Below are positions 1 through 7,627 of a DNA stretch of 64,000 nucleotides, one piece after another. The notes below the pieces were generated by a model, which worked only from the letters and a program-made list of their open reading frames with translations, made no database searches and had not been told where the DNA came from. Numbering within the stretch: position 1 is the stretch's first letter; every line of letters starts with the position of its first letter. The DNA comes from an uncultured Collinsella sp. (GTDB lineage Bacteria; Actinomycetota; Coriobacteriia; Coriobacteriales; Coriobacteriaceae), in NCBI GenBank assembly GCA_900542905.1, contig UQPF01000004.1, forward strand, positions 62,001 to 126,000, given 5' to 3'. Position numbers and translations under genes: made by a program.

Positions 1-122
1 TCCGCTGTGTCCAGAGCCCGCGCGACAACCTTAAGGTGACGGTGCCCGAGGACCTGCGTCCCGTAACTGCGATTCTGCTTGGCCGCATGGCCGAGGGAGA
101 GGACCTTCCCCATGTTCAGTAA
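1..122 (+). CDS. ispD: IspD C-terminus (partial)
   Basis: This is the last 39 codons of a gene that enters from the left edge, in the frame whose stop is TAA at 120-122. The peptide contains NLKVTVPEDL followed by a short helix and ends LPHVQ. That matches the C-terminal end of 2-C-methyl-D-erythritol 4-phosphate cytidylyltransferase, where an 'N-K-T-PEDL' segment closes the fold. The call is helped by context: ispF follows with an 11-nt overlap, the usual ispDF pairing of the non-mevalonate isoprenoid pathway. The catalytic region lies outside the window, so a fused or variant N-terminus cannot be excluded. Confidence 0.8.
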   Translation, partial: RCVQSPRDNLKVTVPEDLRPVTAILLGRMAEGEDLPHVQ

Positions 123-606
123 CCTGCGCATTGGCCACGGCTACGACGTCCACCGTTTGGTGGAGGGGCGTCGATGTATCATCGGCGGGGTCGACATTCC
201 CTACGAGCGCGGCCTGCTGGGCCACTCGGATGCCGATGTGCTCGCGCACGCCTTGGCCGACGCCATTTTGGGCGCCTGCCGCGGGGGAGACATCGGAAAA
301 CTGTTCCCCGACACCGATCCTGCCTATGAGGGCGCCGATTCGATGGTGCTGCTCGCTCGCGTGATGGACTATGCGCGCGAGCTGGGCTTTGAGTTTGTCG
401 ATGCCGACTGCACCATTGCCTGCCAGCAGCCCAAGATCACCCCGCACCGCGATGCCATGCGCGCCAACCTCGCCCATGCTCTGGGCGTTGACGTCGAAAA
501 CGTGGGCGTCGCCGCCACTACGACCGAAAAGCTCGGTTGGGAAGGCCAGGGCGAGGGAATCGGCGCCTGGGCCGTCTGCCTGCTACAGAAAACCGTTAAG
601 GAGTAA
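112..606 (+). CDS. ispF: 2-C-methyl-D-erythritol 2,4-cyclodiphosphate synthase
   Basis: IspF cyclises CDP-methylerythritol 2-phosphate to the cyclodiphosphate in the cytoplasmic MEP pathway. The 164-aa product is close to the usual length of about 159. Visible motifs are GYDVHR (metal ligands Asp12 and His14), GLLGHSDADVLAHALADAI (third ligand near His46) and GDIGKLFPDTDP. I chose ATG at 112 because the protein then begins MFSNLRIGHGYDVH, as IspF proteins do, and a GGGAGAGG purine run lies just upstream; an in-frame ATG at 79 would add 11 residues unlike the family. It overlaps ispD by 11 nt, which suggests translational coupling. cysS starts 3 nt after its stop. Confidence 0.95.
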   Translation: MFSNLRIGHGYDVHRLVEGRRCIIGGVDIPYERGLLGHSDADVLAHALADAILGACRGGDIGKLFPDTDPAYEGADSMVLLARVMDYARELGFEFVDADCTIACQQPKITPHRDAMRANLAHALGVDVENVGVAATTTEKLGWEGQGEGIGAWAVCLLQKTVKE

Positions 607-609
607 CGA

Positions 610-2076
610 ATGCGTATCTACAACAGCGCTACCCATAAAAAGGAAGAGTTCCAGCCCATCGAGTCCGGCAAGGTCCGCATGTACGTGTGCGGCCCCACGG
701 TCTACGACAACATCCACATCGGCAATGCCCGCACGTTCATCAGCTTTGACGTGATTCGTCGCTGGCTCATCGCGAGCGGCTACGAGGTCACGTTCGCCCA
801 GAACCTCACCGATGTCGATGACAAGATCATCAAGCGCGCCAACGAGCAAGGCCGAACTGCCGCCGAGGTCGCGACGGAGTTCTCCGACAAGTTCATCGGC
901 GTCATGCGCGCCGCCAACGTGCTCGATCCCGATGTGCGCCCCCGCGCAACCAAGGAGATCGGTCCCATGATCGCCATGATCAAGACGCTTATCGAGCAGG
1001 GCCATGCCTATGCTGCCGATAACGGCGATGTGTACTTTGCCGTGCGCAGCGATCCCAACTACGGTCAGGTCTCGGGCCGCAACATCGACGACCTTATGGT
1101 GGGCGCGCGCATCGAGGAGAACGAGGACAAGAACGACCCGCTCGACTTTGCCCTGTGGAAGGCCGCCAAGCCCGGCGAGCCCAGCTGGCCGAGCCCCTGG
1201 GGCGAGGGCCGTCCCGGTTGGCATACCGAGTGTGCCGCCATGGTGCACCGCTACTTGGGCACTCCGATCGACATCCACGGCGGCGGCTCCGACCTTGCCT
1301 TCCCACATCACGAGAACGAGTGCGCCCAGGCCACCTGCGCCTGGCACCAGGGTTTCTCCAACACCTGGATGCACACGGGCATGCTGCTGGTCGACGGCGA
1401 GAAGATGTCCAAGTCGCTCGGCAACTTCTTTACGCTGGCCGAGGTCCTCGAGCAGCACTCCGCTGCCGCCCTGCGCCTGCTGATGCTGCAGACGAGCTAT
1501 CGCTCGCCGCTCGACTTTTCTTGGGAGCGCCTGGAGGGTGCCGAAAACTCGCTCACTCGTATTGCCGGTACGGTCGAGAACCTGCGCTGGGCTGCAAGCC
1601 ACGCGACGGCCAACGCCGATGCGGCTGCCGCCGAGGCGTTTGCCGCCAAGGCCGCCGAGACCCGTGCCGCCTTTAAGGAGTGCATGGATGACGACTTTAA
1701 TACCGCCGGTGCCATGGGTGCCGTCTTTGGCTTTGTGACCGAGTGCAACCAGTACCTGGAGCAGGCGGGCGATGCTGCCGACAAGGCCGCCGCGCTTGCT
1801 GCCGCCGATACGCTGGTCGAGCTGCTCGACACGTTTGGCGTTGAGCTCCCCGAGCCCAAGGTCGAGCTGCCGCTGGGTCTGCTAGGCGTTGCCGCCGGCC
1901 TGGTCGCCTACACGGGCGACGACGTGGACGAGGCCGCTGCCAAGATTCTCGAGGCCCGCGCCGAAGCCCGCGCCGCCAAGAACTGGGATCTGGCAGATGC
2001 CATCCGCGACCAGCTCAAGGACCTGGGCCTCACCATTGAGGATACTGCCGCGGGCACTCGTATTAAGACTCTCTAG
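610..2076 (+). CDS. cysS: Cysteinyl-tRNA synthetase
   Basis: Class I aminoacyl-tRNA synthetase that charges tRNA-Cys; 488 aa, a normal length. The HIGH-type signature appears as HIGNA at residues 36-40 and KMSKS at 265-269. The zinc ligand Cys27 lies in MYVCGPTVYD, with further Cys and His ligands in TECAAM and the AFPHHENE segment. The C-terminal part is Ala-rich and helical, as expected for the DALR anticodon-binding region. It starts 3 nt after ispF with an AAGGAG site. The order ispD-ispF-cysS-rlmB-yacP is a familiar cluster in Gram-positive bacteria. Confidence 0.97.
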   Translation: MRIYNSATHKKEEFQPIESGKVRMYVCGPTVYDNIHIGNARTFISFDVIRRWLIASGYEVTFAQNLTDVDDKIIKRANEQGRTAAEVATEFSDKFIGVMRAANVLDPDVRPRATKEIGPMIAMIKTLIEQGHAYAADNGDVYFAVRSDPNYGQVSGRNIDDLMVGARIEENEDKNDPLDFALWKAAKPGEPSWPSPWGEGRPGWHTECAAMVHRYLGTPIDIHGGGSDLAFPHHENECAQATCAWHQGFSNTWMHTGMLLVDGEKMSKSLGNFFTLAEVLEQHSAAALRLLMLQTSYRSPLDFSWERLEGAENSLTRIAGTVENLRWAASHATANADAAAAEAFAAKAAETRAAFKECMDDDFNTAGAMGAVFGFVTECNQYLEQAGDAADKAAALAAADTLVELLDTFGVELPEPKVELPLGLLGVAAGLVAYTGDDVDEAAAKILEARAEARAAKNWDLADAIRDQLKDLGLTIEDTAAGTRIKTL

Positions 2077-2121
2077 TATTTGTCGACCGTTCGAGGTGCG
2101 GCAGATTGCCTTGAAAGAGGG

Positions 2122-2146
2122 GGGCATAGACCTGGTGGTCATGCCC
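2122..2146 (+). other. Intergenic hairpin between cysS and rlmB
   Basis: GGGCATAGACC pairs with GGTCATGCCC, leaving one bulged A. No U-tract follows, so it is not a standard terminator. It may be a processing or stability element, or simply part of the protein-like remnant that ends at 2154 (see findings). Confidence 0.3.
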
Positions 2147-2219
2147 GACGATTGAAAGGCAAGGTGCCGTGGCTCGGACGGTCGATTCTTGTTCGTTATC
2201 TATTTAAGGAGGTCGCTTT

Positions 2220-3134
2220 ATGGCCGACAATCGCAAGCGTGCGTCTCGTGGCGGCAAGCAGGCTGCTTCTGGCTCGCGTCCGATTCGCCGCAATGATCGC
2301 GCTGCCGCTCCCAAGGGCCAGCGCGATCGCACCCAGGCCGCACGTCCGCAGCGCGATCGCAACCGCGACGCTGTCCAGGCTCCCAAGGGCGAGTTTATCG
2401 AAGGTCGTCGTGCTGCCGCCGAGGCGCTGCGCACTGGTTTTCCCGTCAAGTGCGCGCTCATCGCCGAGGGCGGGGAGCGCGATGCCGCCCTGTCTCGTCT
2501 GGTCGACGACCTCAACGCCGCGGGCGTCCGCATTAAGTATGTGCCGCGCGCGCAGCTTGATGCACTGTCGAGCCATGGCGCTCACCAGGGCATTGCGCTC
2601 GAGGTTGGAAACTTCCCCTATGCCGATGTCGCCGATATCCTCGACCGCGCGGGTGACGGTCCGGCGCTCGTCATCGTGCTCGACCATGTGACTGACGACG
2701 GTAACTTTGGCGCCATCGTGCGCTCCGCCGAGGTCGTGGGCGCCGCGGGTGTCGTCATCGCCAACAAGCGTGCCGCCGGCGTGACCGTGGGCAGCTACAA
2801 GACCTCAGCCGGCGCCGTCATGCATCTGCCTATCGCGCAGGTTCCCAATATCGCCCGTGCACTCGATGACCTCAAGGCCGCTGGCTTTTGGGTGGGCGGT
2901 GCCTCCGAGCATGCTGAGGGCAGTTGCTGGGATGCTCCCTTCGAGGGTCGCGTGGCGCTCGTCATGGGGTCCGAGGGCGACGGCATCTCGCGCCTGGTGC
3001 TCGAGAAATGCGACTTTTTGACCAAGCTTCCCCAGCGCGGCATGACCGAGAGCCTCAATGTTGCCCAGGCGACCACGGCGCTGTGCTTTGAGTGGCTGCG
3101 CCGCAACGCCGGCGAGCTCATGGGGGAGGAGTAG
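2220..3134 (+). CDS. rlmB: TrmH/SpoU-family 23S rRNA (guanosine-2'-O-)-methyltransferase
   Basis: SPOUT-class methyltransferase, probably methylating the ribose of a guanosine in 23S rRNA using S-adenosylmethionine. The 304-aa protein starts with about 55 residues rich in Arg, Lys, Ala and Gln that look disordered. It then has the SpoU substrate-binding domain (FIEGRRAAAEALRT) and the knotted catalytic domain. Family motifs are NFGAIVRSAEVVGA (motif 1), ALVMGSEGDGISRLV (motif 2) and LPQRGMTESLNVAQA (motif 3). The start has an AAGGAGG site 7 nt upstream. The exact target nucleotide cannot be read from sequence; a tRNA target is possible but the position after cysS favours RlmB. Ends 3 nt before the YacP-like gene. 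Confidence 0.88.
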   Translation: MADNRKRASRGGKQAASGSRPIRRNDRAAAPKGQRDRTQAARPQRDRNRDAVQAPKGEFIEGRRAAAEALRTGFPVKCALIAEGGERDAALSRLVDDLNAAGVRIKYVPRAQLDALSSHGAHQGIALEVGNFPYADVADILDRAGDGPALVIVLDHVTDDGNFGAIVRSAEVVGAAGVVIANKRAAGVTVGSYKTSAGAVMHLPIAQVPNIARALDDLKAAGFWVGGASEHAEGSCWDAPFEGRVALVMGSEGDGISRLVLEKCDFLTKLPQRGMTESLNVAQATTALCFEWLRRNAGELMGEE

Positions 3135-3137
3135 CGC

Positions 3138-3815
3138 ATGTCCAAAAAGAACCGTGCCAAGTCCAAAGCCAAGCGCTTTGGCGAAGGCTCGGCCAAGCCG
3201 ATTGTCTCGGCCGCGACCTACGGCGTGGGCGGCAATGCGTTTGCACAGGCTATCGCCGATCCGGTCTCGACGGTGCACTCCAACAAGCCCGAGCTGCTGG
3301 TGGTCGACGGTTACAACGTGATCCACTGCACGCCGCGCTACGAAAAGCTCGTCTACGACCATTCCGACGATCCGTATTCCAGCGACGTTCACGATATGGC
3401 GCGCACGGCGCTCATCAACGACGTTGCCGCGTTTGCCCAGGGCCGCTACGAGGCCGTAATCGTGTTTGACGGTGCGGGCAATATCTCCAGCGAGCGTCCC
3501 AACCTGCCGGCCCGCGGCGTGCGCATCGAGTTTTCGCCGACGGGCGTCTCTGCCGACACCGTGGTGCAGAAGCTCTGCATCGAGGCACGTGAGGAGGGCC
3601 GCGCATGCTCCGTGGTATCGAGTGATGGCACAATTCAAGCCGTCGTCATGGGCAAGGGCGTCACGCGCATCTCGAGCCGCATGCTGGTGGACGAGATCAA
3701 ACAGATCGATAACGACGTTCACGAGGCAGAGGAAGCTCCGCAGATCAAGATGACTCTGGGCAGTCGCCTGAGCCCCGATGCCCTGGCCAAGCTCAAGGCC
3801 CTGCGCGGGAGGTAG
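3138..3815 (+). CDS. YacP-like NYN-domain ribonuclease
   Basis: 225-aa protein with a basic N-terminal tail (about 45 residues) followed by a NYN/PIN-like domain. The core motif LLVVDGYNVIH places the first catalytic Asp at residue 57. A second acidic segment, VIVFDGAGN, and the late VSSDGTIQ motif complete the usual metal-binding set. Relatives such as Bacillus YacP (Rae1) are ribosome-associated endoribonucleases; that activity is inferred here from family and position. It follows rlmB by 3 nt, as in other Gram-positive genomes. No terminator is visible straight after it. Confidence 0.82.
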   Translation: MSKKNRAKSKAKRFGEGSAKPIVSAATYGVGGNAFAQAIADPVSTVHSNKPELLVVDGYNVIHCTPRYEKLVYDHSDDPYSSDVHDMARTALINDVAAFAQGRYEAVIVFDGAGNISSERPNLPARGVRIEFSPTGVSADTVVQKLCIEAREEGRACSVVSSDGTIQAVVMGKGVTRISSRMLVDEIKQIDNDVHEAEEAPQIKMTLGSRLSPDALAKLKALRGR

Positions 3816-3851
3816 GTAAACCTTCTATGGGGAGCTGCTTTCTCGATTGAC

Positions 3852-3885
3852 CAACCAACTGGTTTGTGATCAATGGGTTGCGGCT
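3852..3885 (+). pseudogene. Degenerate tRNA-Thr fragment
   Basis: About 27 of 34 positions match the anticodon arm and T-arm start of the intact tRNA-Thr at 4041, with the same spacing (AACTG, TTTGT, ATCA, TGGGTTGC). Most differences are A/G transitions and the anticodon stem no longer pairs. It looks like a decayed partial tRNA copy or an attachment-site remnant. Confidence 0.55.
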
Positions 3886-3895
3886 TGGCATCGCC

Positions 3896-3956
3896 AAAAC
3901 GAATAGTTTTTGGTTCTGGCGAACAGATAAAACTATTCGTTCTGACGAATAGTTTT
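3896..3956. repeat. Clustered inverted repeats around CGAATAGTTTT
   Basis: AAAACTATTCG at 3929-3939 and CGAATAGTTTT at 3946-3956 form a perfect 11-bp stem with a 6-nt loop. A third arm, CGAATAGTTTTT, lies at 3900-3911, so alternative pairings exist. TTCTGGCGAACAG and TTCTGACGAATAG also repeat directly. It could terminate the upstream operon, bind a protein, or be junk from an old insertion next to the tRNA. Confidence 0.6.
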
Positions 3957-4040
3957 GAGATGTGGTCGGTCGAAGGGTCTGTTGCGCCCCGTCCGCAATT
4001 CCTTTATTCTTAACTGGCTTCGCGCGAAAGCGCCAAGTGT

Positions 4041-4115
4041 GCCAGTGTGGCGCAACGGTAGCGCAACTGATTTGTAATCAGTGGGTTGCAGGTTCGATTC
4101 CTGTCACTGGCTCCA
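4041..4115 (+). tRNA. tRNA-Thr (anticodon TGT)
   Basis: A full cloverleaf can be drawn. Acceptor GCCAGTG pairs with CACTGGC. The anticodon stem ACTGA/TCAGT encloses loop TTTGTAA with anticodon TGT at its centre. The T-stem is GCAGG/CCTGT and CCA is encoded at 4113-4115. It reads threonine ACA codons. It stands alone, followed by a terminator, with a degenerate partial copy about 160 nt upstream. Confidence 0.95.
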
Positions 4116-4124
4116 TGAGAGTTT

Positions 4125-4158
4125 CGGGCTCTGTTCCTTATGGGACAGGGCCCGTTTC
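4125..4158 (+). terminator. Terminator after tRNA-Thr
   Basis: CGGGCTCTGT pairs with ACAGGGCCCG (10 bp, one G-U) around a 10-nt loop, followed by TTTCT. It lies 10 nt beyond the tRNA CCA end. Confidence 0.65.
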
Positions 4159-4228
4159 TAGTTAGGTGGTGCGCCATCGGGTTAGCGCCCATCCCGTTTT
4201 TGGTTTGTCTCGTCCTCCAGTTTGTCTA

Positions 4229-4355
4229 AATCTGTAACACCAAGACCGATATTCGGCATCTAACTGTTACAGATTGAGATGAAACTTAGGGTGTTTTAGG
4301 AATATCTTGATCTGTAACATGTAGAAGCGGAATAGGCCTCTTGCTGTTACAGATC
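4229..4355. repeat. Two matched hairpins with 11-bp TGTTACAGAT arms
   Basis: AATCTGTAACA (4229-4239) pairs perfectly with TGTTACAGATT (4265-4275). GATCTGTAACA (4309-4319) pairs perfectly with TGTTACAGATC (4345-4355). Both loops are 25 nt and the loops are unrelated. The first base pair changes from A-T to G-C with both arms altered together. This occupies much of the 4116-4647 gene-free stretch; I see no gene there. Confidence 0.7.
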
Positions 4356-4425
4356 GAGACAAGGGCGGGCGCGGATCTGGATGTCCTGCTCGAGCGTGGA
4401 TTTCTGGACACGCGAACGAAGAAAA

Positions 4426-4456
4426 TCTCCCGATCGGAGAACGAGCGTGGATAATT
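4426..4456 (+). repeat. Left copy of direct repeat bracketing the beta-glucoside island
   Basis: This 31-nt segment matches 8477-8507 at 26 of 31 positions. Both have the layout TCTCCCG, 3 variable bases, GGAGAA, then GAGCGTGGATAAT. A partial extra copy (GAGCGTGGATTT) lies at 4392. Confidence 0.7.
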
Positions 4457-4511
4457 AACTTGGATAGGGAGCTAAGGTAAACACCGATTGTCTATCGACG
4501 GCTTTAGAAAC

Positions 4512-4549
4512 AACGACCCCGATTTCATTGTGGAATCGGGGTCGTTTGT
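4512..4549. terminator. Bidirectional-looking terminator downstream of the PTS gene
   Basis: AACGACCCCGATT pairs with AATCGGGGTCGTT around a 9-nt loop. T-rich sequence follows on the plus strand and GTTGTTT on the minus strand. On the minus strand it lies about 100 nt beyond the end of the PTS EIIBC gene, so it probably ends the GH1-PTS transcript. Confidence 0.65.
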
Positions 4550-4647
4550 GTCTCAGGAATCCGAATGGATTAATCGAGCTCCTAAGGAACTTCTTGGGTT
4601 CTTGCTGATGGTCTGCCGAGGATGTCCCCAATGCAAACAGCGGGCAT

Positions 4648-6048
4648 CTACTCAATATAGCTGGGGTTCTTCTTGATGATCACGCGTGCAGCGATGAAGG
4701 AGACGACGATGGCGATGATGGCGACAACGCATGCCAGCACGAAGTTGCCCATGGACCCATCGGGAGCGATAAAGATGAGTGCCGAAAGAAGGCCGGGGCA
4801 TGCTCCCGCAACATACTCTTTCAGAACAAAGATGCCTGCAGGGAGTCCAGCGCAGAGCGCGCCGATTGCCGTGCCGACAAGCAGGCGGGGACGCTCGATG
4901 AGGCAACCGTAGAACGCGGGCTCGGTTACGCCACAGAGTGCGGTGACGGCAACCGTGGTGACCATACCCCTCTTCTCTTTGTTTCCCTTCATGGCAGTTG
5001 CCAGGGCGAGGCTCGTGCCGCCAATGCAGAGGTTCGAGATGAATCCAAAGATAATGGGTGCCCAACCGAGCTGCGCCAGGCTCGTAACTTCGATTGCGAT
5101 GTAAGCCTTATCGAGACCGAGCATGACGAAATAGGGGTTAAGGGCTGCCAGGATCGGAGTAGCGATAAATGCCACGTTGTCCATAAGCCACGTGACGGCA
5201 TCGCTCAGCGTGTAGCCCATCATGCTGCCGGCGGGGCCAAGGATAATCAGCTCGACGGGCACGACGATGATCATGGTGAGCAGCGGCTTCAAGAACAGTT
5301 TGGTAACGTCGGGAATGATCTTCTGAAGGCCGCGGTCGACAAAGTACATGAATACAACGCCCAGTACGATGGGCACTACCGTACTCGAATAGTCGTTCGT
5401 CGGGATGGGAATACCAAGAAAGTCGAGACCCTCGGCACCGCTAATGGACGAGCTGATCATGAACGCGCCCAGCAATGCGCCCATGATGGGCTGCATCTTC
5501 ATGACGGCTGCGAGCTGATAACCAAGATAAACGGGTAAGAAGCTAAACGAAGCGCTAAAGATCGCCAACAGGACCTGGGCGGTTCCGCTATCGGTGCTCA
5601 ATCCGCAATAATTGACCAGGAGATTCTTGATCGAAAGAATGAGTCCGCCAACGATGAGCGCCGGGACGATGGGCATGAATACCTGTGCAGAGACGTTCCC
5701 GAATTTCTCAATCAAGCCCATGGCGGTGTTACCGCTTTTAATGCCTTCTGCAAGGTCTTTGGCGGTTTGGGCATCGTCGGCAACCGTGCCACCGCCGACT
5801 TCGATTCCCGCGAAGTCGAGGAAGTCGTTGTAAGCCTCGGTGACGTTGGGGCCGATGATCACCTGAAGCTGGCCACCGCTGACTACTGCCCCGAGCGCCT
5901 GATCGGCCGATTTGGCGAGCTGGAGATCGATGATCGAGGTGTCTCGTGCGTCGATGCGAAGGCGCGTCGCACAATGAGTTACCGATGTAATGTTCTCTTT
6001 GCCGCCAACAGCCTTTAGGACTGTTTCGGACATTGCCTGATATTTCAT
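4648..6048 (-). CDS. PTS beta-glucoside-type EIIBC component
   Basis: Membrane permease that takes up and phosphorylates a sugar, most likely a beta-glucoside. The 466-aa protein has an N-terminal EIIB domain with phospho-Cys26 in THCATRLR. A linker leads to an EIIC domain with about 10 membrane segments and the GVTEPAFYG motif of the glucose/beta-glucoside superfamily. There is no C-terminal EIIA, unlike full-length BglF (about 620 aa), so phosphate must come from a separate EIIA; crr at 22894 is a candidate. The start has an AGGAGAAAGAG site. It lies 9 nt downstream of the GH1 gene on the same strand. The exact sugar is inferred from that partner. Confidence 0.92.
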   Translation of the reverse strand: MKYQAMSETVLKAVGGKENITSVTHCATRLRIDARDTSIIDLQLAKSADQALGAVVSGGQLQVIIGPNVTEAYNDFLDFAGIEVGGGTVADDAQTAKDLAEGIKSGNTAMGLIEKFGNVSAQVFMPIVPALIVGGLILSIKNLLVNYCGLSTDSGTAQVLLAIFSASFSFLPVYLGYQLAAVMKMQPIMGALLGAFMISSSISGAEGLDFLGIPIPTNDYSSTVVPIVLGVVFMYFVDRGLQKIIPDVTKLFLKPLLTMIIVVPVELIILGPAGSMMGYTLSDAVTWLMDNVAFIATPILAALNPYFVMLGLDKAYIAIEVTSLAQLGWAPIIFGFISNLCIGGTSLALATAMKGNKEKRGMVTTVAVTALCGVTEPAFYGCLIERPRLLVGTAIGALCAGLPAGIFVLKEYVAGACPGLLSALIFIAPDGSMGNFVLACVVAIIAIVVSFIAARVIIKKNPSYIE

Positions 6049-6057
6049 CTCTTTCTC

Positions 6058-7476
6058 CTAACCTTCCTGCTCCTGATACTTCGAGATAAGGTCTCGGTAC
6101 CAATACCAGCTCTTTTTGGGGGTGCGCTTCAGATTGTTCTCGAAGTCGATATGGACAAGTCCGTATCGTTTTTCGTAGCCGTTGATCCAGCTATACAGAT
6201 CCATCGTCGACCAGAGGTAGTAGCCCTCAACGCGCGCGCCGTCGCGCTTAGCCCTCATCATGTGCTCGATGAACTGGCCCAGAAGCTCGATGCGGTCATC
6301 ATCGTGGATCATTCCGTCTGCGTCTGGTTGCTCATAGGCGCCATGTCCGTTTTCCGTAATAAAGATGCGGGGCGCGTCATAGCGCTCGTGGACATCCATG
6401 ATGGTTGAATACATGCAACCTGGGAGTATTTCGCGGCCCCATTTATTGCGGGGAACATTGCTGTCGCGGGCGCTTTCAAACAAGGGCGCAATGCATTTTC
6501 CTTCGACCTTTTTGCTCGAACCGCCCTTATTGTTCGCCGAAACGGCAAGCTCTCCACCGTGCCAGTCGGTTACATACTCTCGGCAATACACGTTGAGTCC
6601 AATAAAATCGACTTTACCGTCTCTGAATTCTTCTACGTCATTTGGGGATCGATAGAGCGAGACGCCAAGTTTTTCAAAGATTTCGTCCATTTCTGGCGGC
6701 AGTTGACCCTGAAGCGCTGGTGCCAGAATCATGCGATTGGCGAAAAAGTCTGCGTATCGAAATACGTCATCAGGGTGCTCGGTTGCCGGGTCGAGTTCGA
6801 CAACGCCGCCATCGTGGACGGCGCCGATGATGCCGTCGTAGCCCATTTGACGATATGTTCGGACTGCGAGTGCGCTTGCGCGCATCAGGTTGTACTGAAA
6901 CTGCATGTACGACTGAACGTCGAGCGATCGATTGGGGGGATAGTTGCCCAACATGTTTACGCAGTAGCTGTAGAAATGCGGCTCGTTAACGGTGGCCCAG
7001 ATTTTGACGCGGTCTCCAAAGCGCTCAAAGCAATTCTTAGCGTATTTGCAGAACCACTCTGCCATGTCGTTGTTCAGCCATCCGCCTTTGCAAGCAAGCG
7101 TGAATGGTAGATCGTAATGGAACAGCGTAACGTTGGGCTCTATGCCATTTTCGAGGCAACAATCAATGACCCGATTATAAAAATCGATACCCTCTTCATT
7201 CACTTCGCCGATACCCGTGGGGATGATTCGACTCCATGAAAGAGAGAAGCGATAGGTGTTTTGTCCGCCTTCTTTCATCATACGGATATCTTCTTCATAG
7301 CGATGGTAGAAGTCGCAAGATACATCACCGTCAACATGGTTGATGTTCTTATTGCTTGTGTGGCTAAAGAAATCCCACTCGCCAAGGCCTTTGCCGTCTT
7401 CGTTCCAGGCACCCTCGCACTGATAAGACGCCGTGGCGGAACCCCAGAGAAACGGCATGTTGTTCACGTTGCCCAT
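6058..7476 (-). CDS. GH1 6-phospho-beta-glucosidase
   Basis: Glycoside hydrolase family 1 enzyme, probably cleaving a phosphorylated beta-glucoside imported by the neighbouring PTS. It has 472 aa, a standard GH1 length. The acid/base Glu is in TVNEP (about residue 165) and the nucleophile is in FITENG (about 375). The start begins FLWGSATASYQCEGA, as usual for the family. I chose ATG at 7476 because an AAAGGGGA site precedes it; ATG at 7494 would add six residues. It is first in a two-gene minus-strand operon and divergent from the RpiR-type gene. GC content is visibly lower than in the housekeeping genes. A 6-phospho substrate is inferred from PTS linkage. Confidence 0.92.
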   Translation of the reverse strand: MGNVNNMPFLWGSATASYQCEGAWNEDGKGLGEWDFFSHTSNKNINHVDGDVSCDFYHRYEEDIRMMKEGGQNTYRFSLSWSRIIPTGIGEVNEEGIDFYNRVIDCCLENGIEPNVTLFHYDLPFTLACKGGWLNNDMAEWFCKYAKNCFERFGDRVKIWATVNEPHFYSYCVNMLGNYPPNRSLDVQSYMQFQYNLMRASALAVRTYRQMGYDGIIGAVHDGGVVELDPATEHPDDVFRYADFFANRMILAPALQGQLPPEMDEIFEKLGVSLYRSPNDVEEFRDGKVDFIGLNVYCREYVTDWHGGELAVSANNKGGSSKKVEGKCIAPLFESARDSNVPRNKWGREILPGCMYSTIMDVHERYDAPRIFITENGHGAYEQPDADGMIHDDDRIELLGQFIEHMMRAKRDGARVEGYYLWSTMDLYSWINGYEKRYGLVHIDFENNLKRTPKKSWYWYRDLISKYQEQEG

Positions 7477-7519
7477 GAATCCCCTTTCCATCATTCAACA
7501 CGGTGGATACGTGTGGCGG

Positions 7520-7600
7520 AATTACGATTAAGATGACGTCAACTGATTTGAATCATAGGAGAACGACCAAAGCTGTTTGATTCAATAAATGAACCATGAT
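7520..7600. promoter_or_regulatory. Divergent regulatory region with possible RpiR operators
   Basis: Between the GH1 gene and the regulator are two related motifs, TGATTTGAATCA (a 12-nt palindrome-like site) and TTTGATTCA with ATGAA nearby. They are the best candidates for operators of the adjacent regulator. Their function is inferred from position and symmetry only. Confidence 0.35.
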
Positions 7601-7627
7601 TTCGAGGAGAGCGGAAAGAGGGATCGC

